Shown here: positions 1-8,304 of the stretch, one piece after another
Position numbering within the stretch: the first letter of the stretch is position 1
Layout: each line of letters begins with the position of its first letter
DNA from: Bacteroidales bacterium
Lineage (GTDB): Bacteria > Bacteroidota > Bacteroidia > Bacteroidales > P3
Assembly (NCBI GenBank): GCA_017962615.1
Contig: JAGCUZ010000061.1
Span: 1-48,038, forward strand
Length of the DNA: 48,038 bases
Direction of reading: 5' to 3'
The notes under the pieces: generated by a model
What the model was told of the DNA's origin: nothing
Seen by the model: the letters and a program-made list of their open reading frames with translations, nothing else
Databases searched by the model: none
Position numbers and translations under genes: made by a program

Positions 1-210
1 CATCCTGCATGGCGACATATACCACCATGTACATATTATATCCGGCTCGGTTCGAGGGCGCGTGCCGCTGGCACGCATATAGAGGATGGCATCAGCAGCC
101 CCACACTGCGCTCCGCTTGTGCGGGGTTACTGAGGGTCAGCCCCGCCGGGGCTGTGGACAGATGCTGTCAGTTTCTCATGCGTGCCGCTGGCACGTTTGT
201 ATATAGGGGG
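1..210. repeat. REP-like hairpin cluster downstream of the arginine decarboxylase gene
   Basis: No credible gene lies here. The 15-mer CGTGCCGCTGGCACG, a hairpin with 6-bp arms and a GCT loop, occurs at 61-75 and again at 181-195, exactly 120 bp apart. Each copy is followed by a short AT tract containing TATA. Between them, 139-153 forms a second hairpin (AGCCCC, loop GCC, GGGGCT). The cluster lies just past the stop of the minus-strand decarboxylase gene, so it may end that transcript. Such palindromes resemble REP elements, but no REP-associated transposase is visible. Confidence 0.5.
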
Positions 211-1611
211 TCAGTAGCCCAGGATTTTGAGCATCGACTTGTGGCTCTGCTCTTTGGCGAAGAGCTTGGTGGTGTAGACGCCGTCGTCGTCCTTGTCGAT
301 GATGATATGCTTGGGGGCCGGGATGAGGCAGTGCTGTATGCCGCCGTAGCCGCCAAGGCTCTCCTGGTAGGCACCGGTGTGGAAGAAACCTATGTAGAGC
401 GGCGAGTCTTTCTGCAGCTTGGGGAGGAAGATGGCGTTGGCGTGCGAGTCGGCGTTGTAGTAGTCTTCGCTGTCGCAGGTGAGGCCGCCGAGGAAGACGC
501 GCTGGTACTCGCAGTCCCAGTGGTTGATGGGCAACATGATTAAGCGCTGGTTGATGCCCCAGGTGTCGGGCAGGGTGGTGATGAACGAGCTGTCGATCAT
601 GTACCACAGCTCGCGGTCGTTCTGCTGCTTCTGGTCGAGTATGCTGTAGAGGGTGGCGCCGCTCTCGCCCACGGTGAAGCTGCCGAACTCGGTGAAGATA
701 TTGGGTTCTTCGACGCCTCGGTTGGTGCATATATTCTTTATCTGAGCGAGGATTTCCTCGGCCATGTACTCGTAGTCGTAGTTGGCGGCCAGGGAATTCT
801 TGCAGGGGAATCCGCCGCCGATGTTGAGCGAGTCGAGGTCGGGGCAGATGCGCTTGAGGTCGCAGTAGACGTTGACGCACTTGGCCAGCTCGTTCCAGTA
901 GTAGGCGGTGTCGCGGATGCCGGTGTTGATGAAGAAGTGGAGCATCTTGAAGCTGTACTTGGCGTTGTCTTTAACCTGTTCTTCGTAGAAGCTCACTATG
1001 TCGTTGTAGCGTATGCCGAGGCGCGAGGTGTAGAAGTCGAACTTGGGCTCCTCCTCGGAGGCAATGCGTATGCCGAGCTTCATGGGCACGGCGGGGTTCT
1101 GCACGGCCTCGTCGAGCAGGCGCATCTCGTTCTTGTTGTCGATGATGGGGACGATGTTGTGGAAGCCCGAGGCGTAGAGGTTGGCGATGTTCTCGATGTA
1201 CTGCTGGCGCTTGAAGCCGTTGCATACGATGAATGTGTTTTCGTCGATGAGGCCCTGCTCGTGCAGCTCCTCGACGAGGTTGATGTCGAAGGCGCTACTG
1301 GTCTCGAGGTTGATATCGTTCTTGAGCGCTTCCTCGAGCACGAAGCTGAAATGGCTGCTCTTGGTGCAGTAGCAGTAGTTGTAAGTGCCACGGTAGTCGG
1401 TCTTTGCTATGGCGACATTGAACATCCTCTTGGCACGCTGTATCTGCTGCGTTATCTTGGGCAGATAGGTAATCTTGAGCGGGGTGCCGTACTGCTTGAT
1501 TACCTCCATGAGGGGGATGTCGTGGAAATAGAGCTCGCCGTCTTCGGTACGAAATTCGTCCTGCGGAAACTCAAAAGTCTGGTCGATTAAATCGTAGTAC
1601 TTGTTTTTCAT
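211..1611 (-). CDS. speA: Arginine decarboxylase-like PLP enzyme (fold type III)
   Basis: A 466-residue Orn/DAP/Arg decarboxylase-2 family enzyme, predicted to convert arginine to agmatine for polyamine synthesis in the cytoplasm. Visible features are the PLP lysine in YCTKSSH (K84), the phosphate-binding glycine run NIGGGFP (about 263-269) and the active-site Cys motif LTCDSEDYYN (Cys near 378). It matches the compact decarboxylases annotated as arginine decarboxylase in Bacteroidota rather than the roughly 630-residue E. coli SpeA. I start at MKNKYYDLIDQ because the upstream in-frame extension reads like intergenic DNA and contains a promoter-like site. Substrate is inferred from family similarity; another basic amino acid or carboxynorspermidine cannot be excluded. 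It stands alone, downstream of an exporter on the same strand. Confidence 0.8.
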   Translation of the reverse strand: MKNKYYDLIDQTFEFPQDEFRTEDGELYFHDIPLMEVIKQYGTPLKITYLPKITQQIQRAKRMFNVAIAKTDYRGTYNYCYCTKSSHFSFVLEEALKNDINLETSSAFDINLVEELHEQGLIDENTFIVCNGFKRQQYIENIANLYASGFHNIVPIIDNKNEMRLLDEAVQNPAVPMKLGIRIASEEEPKFDFYTSRLGIRYNDIVSFYEEQVKDNAKYSFKMLHFFINTGIRDTAYYWNELAKCVNVYCDLKRICPDLDSLNIGGGFPCKNSLAANYDYEYMAEEILAQIKNICTNRGVEEPNIFTEFGSFTVGESGATLYSILDQKQQNDRELWYMIDSSFITTLPDTWGINQRLIMLPINHWDCEYQRVFLGGLTCDSEDYYNADSHANAIFLPKLQKDSPLYIGFFHTGAYQESLGGYGGIQHCLIPAPKHIIIDKDDDGVYTTKLFAKEQSHKSMLKILGY

Positions 1612-1687
1612 TTCTTGCAACCAATTTAATTGGATTAATATATTTTCCGCCATCCAACCGACGCGGATTGTCCGCGTTTTGGGGATG

Positions 1688-1719
1688 CAAAAGTACAACA
1701 AATATTCAACACGGCGCAA
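1688..1719 (-). promoter_or_regulatory. Bacteroidota-type promoter for the arginine decarboxylase gene
   Basis: On the minus strand TACTTTTG (1688-1695) fits the -7 consensus TAnnTTTG, with TTG at 1717-1719 about 21 bp upstream as a -33 element. Transcription would begin near 1681, giving a leader of about 70 nt. That leader contains a near-palindrome, CCAATTTAATTGG, at 1621-1633, just before the start codon. Identified by eye only. Confidence 0.5.
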
Positions 1720-1880
1720 TAAATCTTCACACAAGCCCTGCCGCAGCACTGCAGCAACACCACATATAGCATTATAACACAAAAATATAGCCATAAAAAC
1801 ACACCTTCAGCAAAGGGCAAAGAAATATGCGGAGCCGTCGCCGCGCGGGGCTCAAAAACGGCAAATCCGAGTGCGGTAAA

Positions 1881-2795
1881 TCAATTATTAGACACCTTAT
1901 CCGAGTTGATTTGTGCAACAAAAAGTCCCACAATCACGATTGCCACACCTATAATCCTCACCCACTCGAACGACTCCTGCCCGAGCATCATGGCCAATAT
2001 CAGGGACGAGACGGGTATGAGGTTGGTGTAGACCGTTGACACCGTGGCACCCAGGTGGCGCACACCACGGTTGAAGAAGACATAGGCCAGCGTGGAGCAC
2101 AACAGGCCGAGGAAAGCCACCAGGGCGAGCATCTTGGGCGAGTAGCTGAGGCTCGTCAGGCTGCCCCTGTTGAACAGCAGCACAAGCGGTATGAAATACA
2201 AAAGGGCGAAGAGATTCTGGTACACCGTGATGGTTACCGGCTCGTAGCGGTACACGAGTTTCACCAGCACCAGCGTGTAGAGCACAGCCACCATCACCGA
2301 GCCGAAGAGGAAGAGCAGACCTACCGGATCGACAACGAGCTGCATGTTGCCGTCGAAGAGCATGATGGCCAGACCGAAGAACGACACCACGATGCCGGCA
2401 AGGGTGCTCCACCTGATGCGCTCGTGGTAGACGAGGGCCATGCCGAAGGGGAGGAATAGGGGTATAGTGGCCGTTATTATCGACGCCAGGCTGCCCGTTA
2501 TGCGGCTTATGCCCGAGGTCTCGAATATACTGTAGAGGAACGGCTCGCCGAAGGCTATGAGCAGGAAGAGCGGCACGTCGCGACGGGCTATGCGCTCGAG
2601 CTTGCGCGCGAAGAACAGCAGCGGAAAGGCGAAGAGGGTGGCCACGGCAAGGCGCAGCATGACCAGCACGAAGGTGGTCATGTTGGGCTCGCACAGTATC
2701 AGCTCCTTAATAAATATGTAAGAGCAGCCCCACAATATCGACGCGGCAAGCAGAAGGAGGTGGGCAAGCAGTATATTCTTTCGGTCAGAAGGCAT
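1881..2795 (-). CDS. EamA/DMT-superfamily transporter
   Basis: A 304-residue inner-membrane protein with about ten hydrophobic helices in two repeated halves, the layout of EamA (drug/metabolite transporter) exporters. The N-terminal half carries ILWGCSYIFIK, typical of the first EamA helix (W-G-x-x-y/f-x-x-x-K), and the second half ends in a short hydrophilic tail. Length is normal for the family. Substrates of this family are usually small metabolites or amino acids and cannot be read from sequence. It precedes the decarboxylase gene on the same strand, but 269 bp with a promoter-like site separates them, so joint function is only possible. Confidence 0.85.
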   Translation of the reverse strand: MPSDRKNILLAHLLLLAASILWGCSYIFIKELILCEPNMTTFVLVMLRLAVATLFAFPLLFFARKLERIARRDVPLFLLIAFGEPFLYSIFETSGISRITGSLASIITATIPLFLPFGMALVYHERIRWSTLAGIVVSFFGLAIMLFDGNMQLVVDPVGLLFLFGSVMVAVLYTLVLVKLVYRYEPVTITVYQNLFALLYFIPLVLLFNRGSLTSLSYSPKMLALVAFLGLLCSTLAYVFFNRGVRHLGATVSTVYTNLIPVSSLILAMMLGQESFEWVRIIGVAIVIVGLFVAQINSDKVSNN

Positions 2796-2852
2796 AACAA
2801 AACAAAGGCGTTCAACATTTTAGCCACATACAGCACAAACTGTACGGCACTG

Positions 2853-2860
2853 CAAAAATA
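2853..2860 (-). promoter_or_regulatory. Probable -7 box for the EamA gene
   Basis: On the minus strand TATTTTTG matches the Bacteroidota -7 consensus TAnnTTTG, 58 bp upstream of the EamA start. No convincing -33 TTG lies at the usual spacing, so the call is weak. Confidence 0.35.
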
Positions 2861-2956
2861 CAACTTTTCCACGACATTGAGCATAAATCGTAAGCCCTAC
2901 AACAATAAAAACGTACACACGCGCGTTATACACACGCAATATTATAAAAAGCCACC

Positions 2957-3454
2957 GTGAAACGCATAGGAGTACTATCGGACACACACGGAGTTGTACC
3001 GCAGCAGGTGTACAGCTTCTTCAAGGACTGCGACGAGATATGGCATGCCGGCGACCTGGGTCCCGGGGTACTCGACGAGCTGGAGCAGTTCAAGCCCGTG
3101 CAGGCCGTGTTCGGCAACATGGACGGGAGCGAGATGCAGTACCGCCTGTGGCCCACCCTGCTGTTCGAGCGCGAGGGCAACAAGATACTGATGACCCACA
3201 TAGGTGGCTACCCCAAGCACTACGACCCTAGGATACTGCCGCTGCTGCGCAGCGAGAAGCCCGACATATTCGTGTGCGGCCACTCGCACATACTCAAGAT
3301 AATGTACGACCAAGAGCTCAACCTGCTGCACATAAACCCCGGCGCCTCGGGATGGCAGGGCTTCCACAAGGTGGGCACGCTGGTACGCTTCGTGCTCGAC
3401 CCCACGCCGCAGCAGATGGAGGTGCTCGACTTTGACAAATACAGCAACACATAA
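2957..3454 (+). CDS. YfcE/MJ0936-type metallophosphoesterase
   Basis: A 165-residue cytoplasmic calcineurin-like phosphoesterase. Metal-binding signatures appear in canonical order: DTH (D9, H11), GD (D33), GN (N54), H81 and GHSH (H109, H111), which together coordinate two metal ions. The family (YfcE, MJ0936) hydrolyses phosphodiesters in vitro and its physiological substrates are mostly unknown. Length is normal and there is no signal peptide. It opens a compact plus-strand gene run, with the next start codon 12 bp downstream. No clear Shine-Dalgarno is present, which is usual for this phylum. Confidence 0.9.
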   Translation: MKRIGVLSDTHGVVPQQVYSFFKDCDEIWHAGDLGPGVLDELEQFKPVQAVFGNMDGSEMQYRLWPTLLFEREGNKILMTHIGGYPKHYDPRILPLLRSEKPDIFVCGHSHILKIMYDQELNLLHINPGASGWQGFHKVGTLVRFVLDPTPQQMEVLDFDKYSNT

Positions 3455-3466
3455 CACACAACAACC

Positions 3467-4015
3467 ATGAAAGAACTGTCGATGCACGTGTACGACCTTA
3501 TGGAGAACTCCACCGCCGCCAACTCGACGGAGGTGAAGCTCACCATACGCGACAGTGCAAAAGATAACGTATACGACTTCACCATAGAGGACAACGGCAA
3601 GGGCATGACGCCCGAGTTCCTTGCCAAAGTCACCGACCCCTACACCACCTCGCGTACCACGCGCAAGGTGGGGCTCGGCCTGCCGCTCATCAAGATGAAC
3701 AGCGAGCACTGCGGCGGCGGCATGACCCTCGAGAGCACCGTGGGCGTGGGCACCAAGCTCCACTTCTGGTTCCAGCTCGACCACTGGGACCGTCCGCCCA
3801 TGGGCGACCTGAGCGGCACCATAGTGATGCTCTCGGCAGCACACGAGGACATACGCATCATATACCGCCACATCACCGACGACGGCGAGTACGTGTTCGA
3901 CACCGACGAGATACACGAAGCCCTCGACGGCATGAGCATGAACGACGTCAGCGTGATGAATTACCTGAAGGAGATGGTGCAGGAGAACCTCGAAGCCATC
4001 AACTACCACGACTAA
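3467..4015 (+). CDS. Stand-alone GHKL (HATPase_c) ATP-binding protein
   Basis: A 182-residue protein that is essentially one histidine-kinase-type ATPase domain. The N-box Asn lies in LMENSTA (N14), the G1 box is DNGKGM (42-47), the G2 box is GLGLPL (69-74) and a G3-like VGVGTK follows (93-97). It has no phosphoacceptor His/dimerisation domain, sensor domain or membrane segment, so it is not a conventional sensor kinase. It may be an anti-sigma-like or partner-dependent ATPase. The C-terminal half (about 115-182) is acidic and matches nothing I know. Tight packing between a phosphoesterase and a TerB-domain protein suggests co-transcription. Confidence 0.75.
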   Translation: MKELSMHVYDLMENSTAANSTEVKLTIRDSAKDNVYDFTIEDNGKGMTPEFLAKVTDPYTTSRTTRKVGLGLPLIKMNSEHCGGGMTLESTVGVGTKLHFWFQLDHWDRPPMGDLSGTIVMLSAAHEDIRIIYRHITDDGEYVFDTDEIHEALDGMSMNDVSVMNYLKEMVQENLEAINYHD

Positions 4016-4033
4016 CCCGCAGCAGCCACACCC

Positions 4034-5245
4034 ATGGATTTCCAGGAACTGAGAGAGACCATAAAGCGCTATGCCGGCAACAAGGCCAACAGCATAATCC
4101 TCGACGAGTCGTGGGGGCTTAAGACGACGGGCTACCGCTATGCTGACATATCGGCCACACGCATAGAATACACCTTTGAGCGCATAACCTTCGCCGCCGA
4201 TGAGTCCACCGCTGCCATCCTCAGCGGCATGGCGCAGGGCAAGGCCGAGCAGGAGCCGTACCCCGCCATGGAGGAGGCGGAGCTTCTGCGCACCTTTGCC
4301 TCCGACCACAGGCAGACCATGCGCCGCCCCGACCACTTTGACCCCAAGCGCATACACCTCAACGCCAACGACAGCACGCCACTCGACGCGCAACCCCTCT
4401 TCATAATACCGCAGGAATGCCGCCTATGCGCCAGCCCCGAGGGCACAGGCAACGAAGGCACAGTGGCCTACGCAAGGGTGCACCTCGTGAAAGAGGAGAA
4501 GCAGCTGATGATGCACAACTACGAGGACATCATCTACCTCAAGCCTTCAATACTGCGGCGCCACATACCGACCAACGCCGTGCGGCAGCGCACCATAACA
4601 CGCTTCGCCTCGTACGACGAGACGTTCTACAGCAAGGCTATGAAACCCTACGTGAAACGGCTGCACGACGAGCTGGGCTACACACCCGACATCGAAGAGC
4701 TCTACTGGCAGGTGATAGACTGCGTGGCCTTCGCCTACCACGAGGTGGTGAGCGGCGAACGCCGCTACGGCGCCGTCGTCGACCTCAAAGGCGAGCCCGA
4801 GGTGGTGTTCTCGCTCAACAACTTCGCCGACAAGGTGTCCGACCAGATAAAAGACTCGGTAAAACTTATCAGCAAGGCCATAGGCAACCTTGCCTCACCC
4901 AGCAACCGCAAGAACCAAGCCGACAACCGCCGCACCATGCGCCTGCTGCTGGCCATCGCTGTGGCCGACGGCGAGGTGAGCGACGACGAGAAAGCATGCC
5001 TGCGCAACAGTCTGCAAAGTGCCACGGCGCTTACCTCGCGCGAGAAAGCCGAACTGTCGGAACTTCTCAATCAAGGTGGCGGCAACAACTTCCTCACCGA
5101 CGACGACTTCAACTTCAACAGCCCCGACAACGCCCGCAGCGCCCTCGACCGCATGAAACTGGTAGCCTCGGCCGACGGCGAGCACGAGTCGGAGACGGCA
5201 ATAATCAAACAGTTGCAAAATATTTACGGATTTTTGGAGTTATAG
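4034..5245 (+). CDS. Protein of unknown function with TerB-like C-terminal domain
   Basis: A 403-residue soluble protein without signal peptide or membrane segment. The C-terminal ~100 residues hold two copies of a motif typical of TerB/TerB-like helical domains: LLLAIAVADGEVSDDEK (about 306-322) and MKLVASADGEHES near 375-387. In that family the acidic ADGE segments bind metal and the domain occurs in stress and tellurite-associated systems. The N-terminal 300 residues contain two closely spaced cysteines (CRLC, near 133-136) but no domain I recognise. It sits 18 bp after the GHKL ATPase gene and 4 bp before the next gene, so it is very likely part of the same operon. Confidence 0.6.
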   Translation: MDFQELRETIKRYAGNKANSIILDESWGLKTTGYRYADISATRIEYTFERITFAADESTAAILSGMAQGKAEQEPYPAMEEAELLRTFASDHRQTMRRPDHFDPKRIHLNANDSTPLDAQPLFIIPQECRLCASPEGTGNEGTVAYARVHLVKEEKQLMMHNYEDIIYLKPSILRRHIPTNAVRQRTITRFASYDETFYSKAMKPYVKRLHDELGYTPDIEELYWQVIDCVAFAYHEVVSGERRYGAVVDLKGEPEVVFSLNNFADKVSDQIKDSVKLISKAIGNLASPSNRKNQADNRRTMRLLLAIAVADGEVSDDEKACLRNSLQSATALTSREKAELSELLNQGGGNNFLTDDDFNFNSPDNARSALDRMKLVASADGEHESETAIIKQLQNIYGFLEL

Positions 5246-5249
5246 AGTT

Positions 5250-6521
5250 ATGAAAATGCGAAAGACAATAACGCTGCTGATGCTGTGCCTGGCGTGCCTC
5301 TCGGCCCGCGCCGCATACATCCTGATACCAATGGACGAGCACCAGCGCAACCACCTGAAAGCCTATGGCGTGGCCTACTGGGAGCTGGAGCGCGACGTGG
5401 AGGTGACATGGCTGCTCAACTACCGCGGCGGTGCCTTTATGAGCAAGCATGCTGACGCTATAGAGAAAGAGTGCAAGCTGCGTGGCGTGAGCTACGAGGT
5501 CATAGCCGACGGTCAGTCTACCGCCATCCTCTCGCAGATTGCCGAGCCCTCGGTCAACATGGATGCAGTGAAACTGCAGAAAGCGCCTAAGATTGCCGTG
5601 TATTCGCCCAAGAACAAGCTGCCGTGGGACGACGCCGTGACCCTGGTGCTCACCTATGCCGAGATACCCTACGATGTGGTCTACGACGAAGAGGTGATGG
5701 CCGGAGTGCTGCCCATGTACGACTGGCTGCACCTGCACCACGAGGACTTCACAGGCCAGTACGGCAAGTTCTGGGCCAACTACCGCAACCAGCAATGGTA
5801 CCAGGAAGACGTGCGCACACAGGAAGCCATGGCACACAAGCTGGGCTACTCCAAGGTGTCGCAGCTAAAGCTGGCAGTGGCTCACAAGATACGCGACTTC
5901 GTTATGGGCGGCGGCTTCCTCTTCGCCATGTGCTCGGCTCCCGACAGCTACGACGTGGCCCTGGCCGCCGAAGGGGTCGACATCTGCGACGTGATGTTCG
6001 ACGGCGACCCCGCACAGCCCGACGCACAGCAACGCCTCGACTACAGCAAGACCTTTGCCTTTAAAGACTTCCGTCTCAGCATGAACCCGTCGGAATACGA
6101 GATATCGTCTATTGACATCAACCAGCAGAGCCGCATGAAGATAGTCAACGAGAAGAACGACTTCTTCACCCTCTTCGAGTTCTCGGCCAAGTGGGACTGG
6201 GTGCCCACCATGCTCACGCAGAACCACACCCGCATCATACACGGCTTCATGGGACAGACCACGGCCTTCAAGCGCGACCAAGTGAAGAGCAGCGCCGTCA
6301 TCCTTGCCGAGAACAAAGAGCTCGGCGAGGTGCGCTACCTGCACGGCGAATACGGCAAAGGCACCTGGACATTCCTCGGCGGCCACGACCCCGAGGACTA
6401 TCGCCACTTTGTGGGCGACCCGCCAACCGACCTGTCGCTATACCCCAACTCGCCCGGCTACCGGCTTATACTCAACAACATACTGTTCCCCGCCGCCAAG
6501 AAAGAGAAACACAAAACCTGA
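5250..6521 (+). CDS. Conserved exported protein ('asparagine synthetase B'-like label)
   Basis: A 423-residue protein with a signal peptide (about 1-21, ending ARA) followed by YILIPMDEHQRNHLKAYG. This start is one I associate with Bacteroidota proteins routinely labelled 'asparagine synthetase B'. I see neither the N-terminal nucleophile Cys of a glutaminase nor an ATP-pyrophosphatase SGGxDS loop, so that name is probably an inherited error. The middle and C-terminus (GGGFLFAMCSAP near 225-236, GKGTWTFLGGHDPEDY near 367-382) look like a glutamine-amidotransferase/ThuA-type fold, which is inference. It starts 4 bp after the TerB-like gene and probably acts in the periplasm. The operon likely ends here. 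Confidence 0.6.
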   Translation: MKMRKTITLLMLCLACLSARAAYILIPMDEHQRNHLKAYGVAYWELERDVEVTWLLNYRGGAFMSKHADAIEKECKLRGVSYEVIADGQSTAILSQIAEPSVNMDAVKLQKAPKIAVYSPKNKLPWDDAVTLVLTYAEIPYDVVYDEEVMAGVLPMYDWLHLHHEDFTGQYGKFWANYRNQQWYQEDVRTQEAMAHKLGYSKVSQLKLAVAHKIRDFVMGGGFLFAMCSAPDSYDVALAAEGVDICDVMFDGDPAQPDAQQRLDYSKTFAFKDFRLSMNPSEYEISSIDINQQSRMKIVNEKNDFFTLFEFSAKWDWVPTMLTQNHTRIIHGFMGQTTAFKRDQVKSSAVILAENKELGEVRYLHGEYGKGTWTFLGGHDPEDYRHFVGDPPTDLSLYPNSPGYRLILNNILFPAAKKEKHKT

Positions 6522-6725
6522 TTAATCCATATAGTTTTCATTAAGAAACTTTTAAATAAAAACCTGTAATGATTTTGAAACATTAATTATCGTATAATTA
6601 TCCATTAATTTCTCGTCAACATTTTTTAACATTGTTAATTAACGATTAATTAATGGTCAATTAACGGGAATTAACGTTAAAGTATATACGGTGACACCGT
6701 AATCACGCAATAAAAAGCACATACC
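6522..6725. promoter_or_regulatory. AT-rich regulatory region with palindromes
   Basis: This 204-bp spacer contains repeated ATTAA words and two perfect palindromes close to the propeller gene: TTAACGTTAA at 6671-6680 and ACGGTGACACCGT at 6688-6700 (6-bp arms, 1-nt spacer). They end 25 bp before the ATG and would suit binding of a dimeric regulator. No clear TAnnTTTG box was found on the plus strand. Role inferred from position and symmetry only. Confidence 0.4.
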
Positions 6726-8177
6726 ATGAGCAAAAAGATTATCGCAATAGCCGCCTTGCTGATGTCCGTTGCCTGCTTCGCACAGCCGCAGAGCAGCTGG
6801 ACCGTCTTCGACATAAAGAACAGCGACATAATAGGCAACACCATCCTCGCGCTGGCCGCCGATGCCAAGCAGAACAAATGGGTGGGCACCAGCCAAGGCC
6901 TCTGCAAACTCTCGAGCAAGACCTGGACCGACTACGCCATGTTTAACGACAAGCTCAAAGGGCAGTTCGTCAACTGCCTCACCGTCGACAAGCGCAACAC
7001 CCTGTGGATAGGCACCGACGACTACGGCGTCATCGAGTTCGACGGCCGCCAGTTCACCGAGCACAGCCAGGAGACCCGCCGCCTCAACATGAAGTTCATA
7101 CGCTGCATAACCATCGACAAGAACGACGTGAAATGGTTCGGCGTCACCCTTGGCGGCATAGTGCGCTACGACGGCAACGACTGGACCAAATACACGTCGG
7201 CCGACTGCGGCCTGACGAGCGACTTCATACTCTGCATCTCCATCGACCGCCGCGGCCGCAAATGGATAGGCACCAACGACGGCCTCTGCCTCTACGACGA
7301 CAACCGCTGGATAAGCTACACCACCAAGAACTCCAAGCTGCCCGACAACATAGTGCCTGCCATCGCCATCGACAAGGACGACGTCAAATGGCTCGGCACC
7401 CTCTCGGGCCTCTGCCGCTACGACGGCAACACCTGGACCACCTACAACAAAGACAACTCGCCCCTGCCGGGCAACCAGATCAACGCCCTCGCCTTCGACC
7501 AGGCCGGTGCCCTATGGATAGCCACCGACAACGGCATCGCCGTGTTCGACGGCGAGCGCAACTGGAAGACATACACCACCGCCAACAGCCCCTTCCCCGC
7601 CAAGAACGTGCAGACCCTCGTCATCGACAACCAGGGCAACAAATGGTTCGGCACCGACTTCCAAGGCCTCGTGCGCCTCTCGTCCAACGGCGTGAGCGGC
7701 CGCGTTACCGACGAGCAGGGCAACCCTCAGTCCGGCATCAAGGTGGCGTGCGGCAACATGGAGGCCGAGACCGACGACAACGGAATCTACTACCTCGAAG
7801 TGCCTACAGGCACCTCCGCCTCGGTACGCATAGCCGACAGCGACGTCTCCCCCACCCCGGCTCAGCACGACGTGTCGCAGCTGCGCGGCTTCGCCTTTAA
7901 CCAAGACTTCACCGTGGGCAGCGCCATGACGGCACAGGGCAAGAGCAGCGAGAAGGTCGTCGTAAATCCCTTCCTCGAGCAGGGCTACATCACCATCACC
8001 ATGGAGAGTCCCACCGCCGAAGTGGAGTTTGTCAACGCCGCTGGCACCAGCATACGCAAGATTCCGCAGTACCAGAACGGCAACCGCATCACCATCAGCA
8101 AGATGCCCAAAGGCATGTACACCGTATACATCCGCACCGCCAAAGGCGAGAAAAGCATCAAGTTCAACCTGCGCTGA
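6726..8177 (+). CDS. T9SS-exported beta-propeller protein
   Basis: A 483-residue secreted protein. Residues 1-19 form a signal peptide ending in CFAQ. Residues about 22-318 are seven repeats of roughly 42 residues with the pattern KWIGT..GL..YDG..W..Y, typical of two-component-regulator (Reg_prop) propeller blades; here no membrane kinase follows. Residues about 320-375 (GVSGRVTDEQGNPQSGIKV) resemble a carboxypeptidase-regulatory-like beta-sandwich. Residues about 411-483 form a type IX sorting domain, ending GMYTVYIRTAKGEKSIKFNL. The protein is therefore predicted to be released or anchored at the surface; a ligand cannot be inferred. A strong hairpin terminator follows. Confidence 0.85.
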   Translation: MSKKIIAIAALLMSVACFAQPQSSWTVFDIKNSDIIGNTILALAADAKQNKWVGTSQGLCKLSSKTWTDYAMFNDKLKGQFVNCLTVDKRNTLWIGTDDYGVIEFDGRQFTEHSQETRRLNMKFIRCITIDKNDVKWFGVTLGGIVRYDGNDWTKYTSADCGLTSDFILCISIDRRGRKWIGTNDGLCLYDDNRWISYTTKNSKLPDNIVPAIAIDKDDVKWLGTLSGLCRYDGNTWTTYNKDNSPLPGNQINALAFDQAGALWIATDNGIAVFDGERNWKTYTTANSPFPAKNVQTLVIDNQGNKWFGTDFQGLVRLSSNGVSGRVTDEQGNPQSGIKVACGNMEAETDDNGIYYLEVPTGTSASVRIADSDVSPTPAQHDVSQLRGFAFNQDFTVGSAMTAQGKSSEKVVVNPFLEQGYITITMESPTAEVEFVNAAGTSIRKIPQYQNGNRITISKMPKGMYTVYIRTAKGEKSIKFNLR

Positions 8178-8251
8178 CACCCCTCGCAGAACACCGCTAT
8201 TAGAAAAGCCTGCGGCTCACTCGTATAGTGATGTCACAAGTCTCTAAATGA

Positions 8252-8280
8252 ATGGGGGATATGCGGTGCATATCCCCCAT
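8252..8280. terminator. Bidirectional rho-independent terminator
   Basis: A perfect 13-bp inverted repeat (ATGGGGGATATGC at 8252-8264, rc at 8268-8280) closes a 3-nt GGT loop, followed on the plus strand by a T-rich stretch. It lies between the convergent propeller gene (ends 8177) and the giant protease gene (ends 8305), so it can serve both. Confidence 0.85.
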
Positions 8281-8304
8281 TGTATGTTGTTTTCTGTGTG
8301 TTGA

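Noticed and set aside
2975-4393. 472-codon minus-strand frame across the phosphoesterase and ATPase genes
   Set aside because: It overlaps two genes with clear motifs on the plus strand and shows Val/His/Leu-rich shadow composition.
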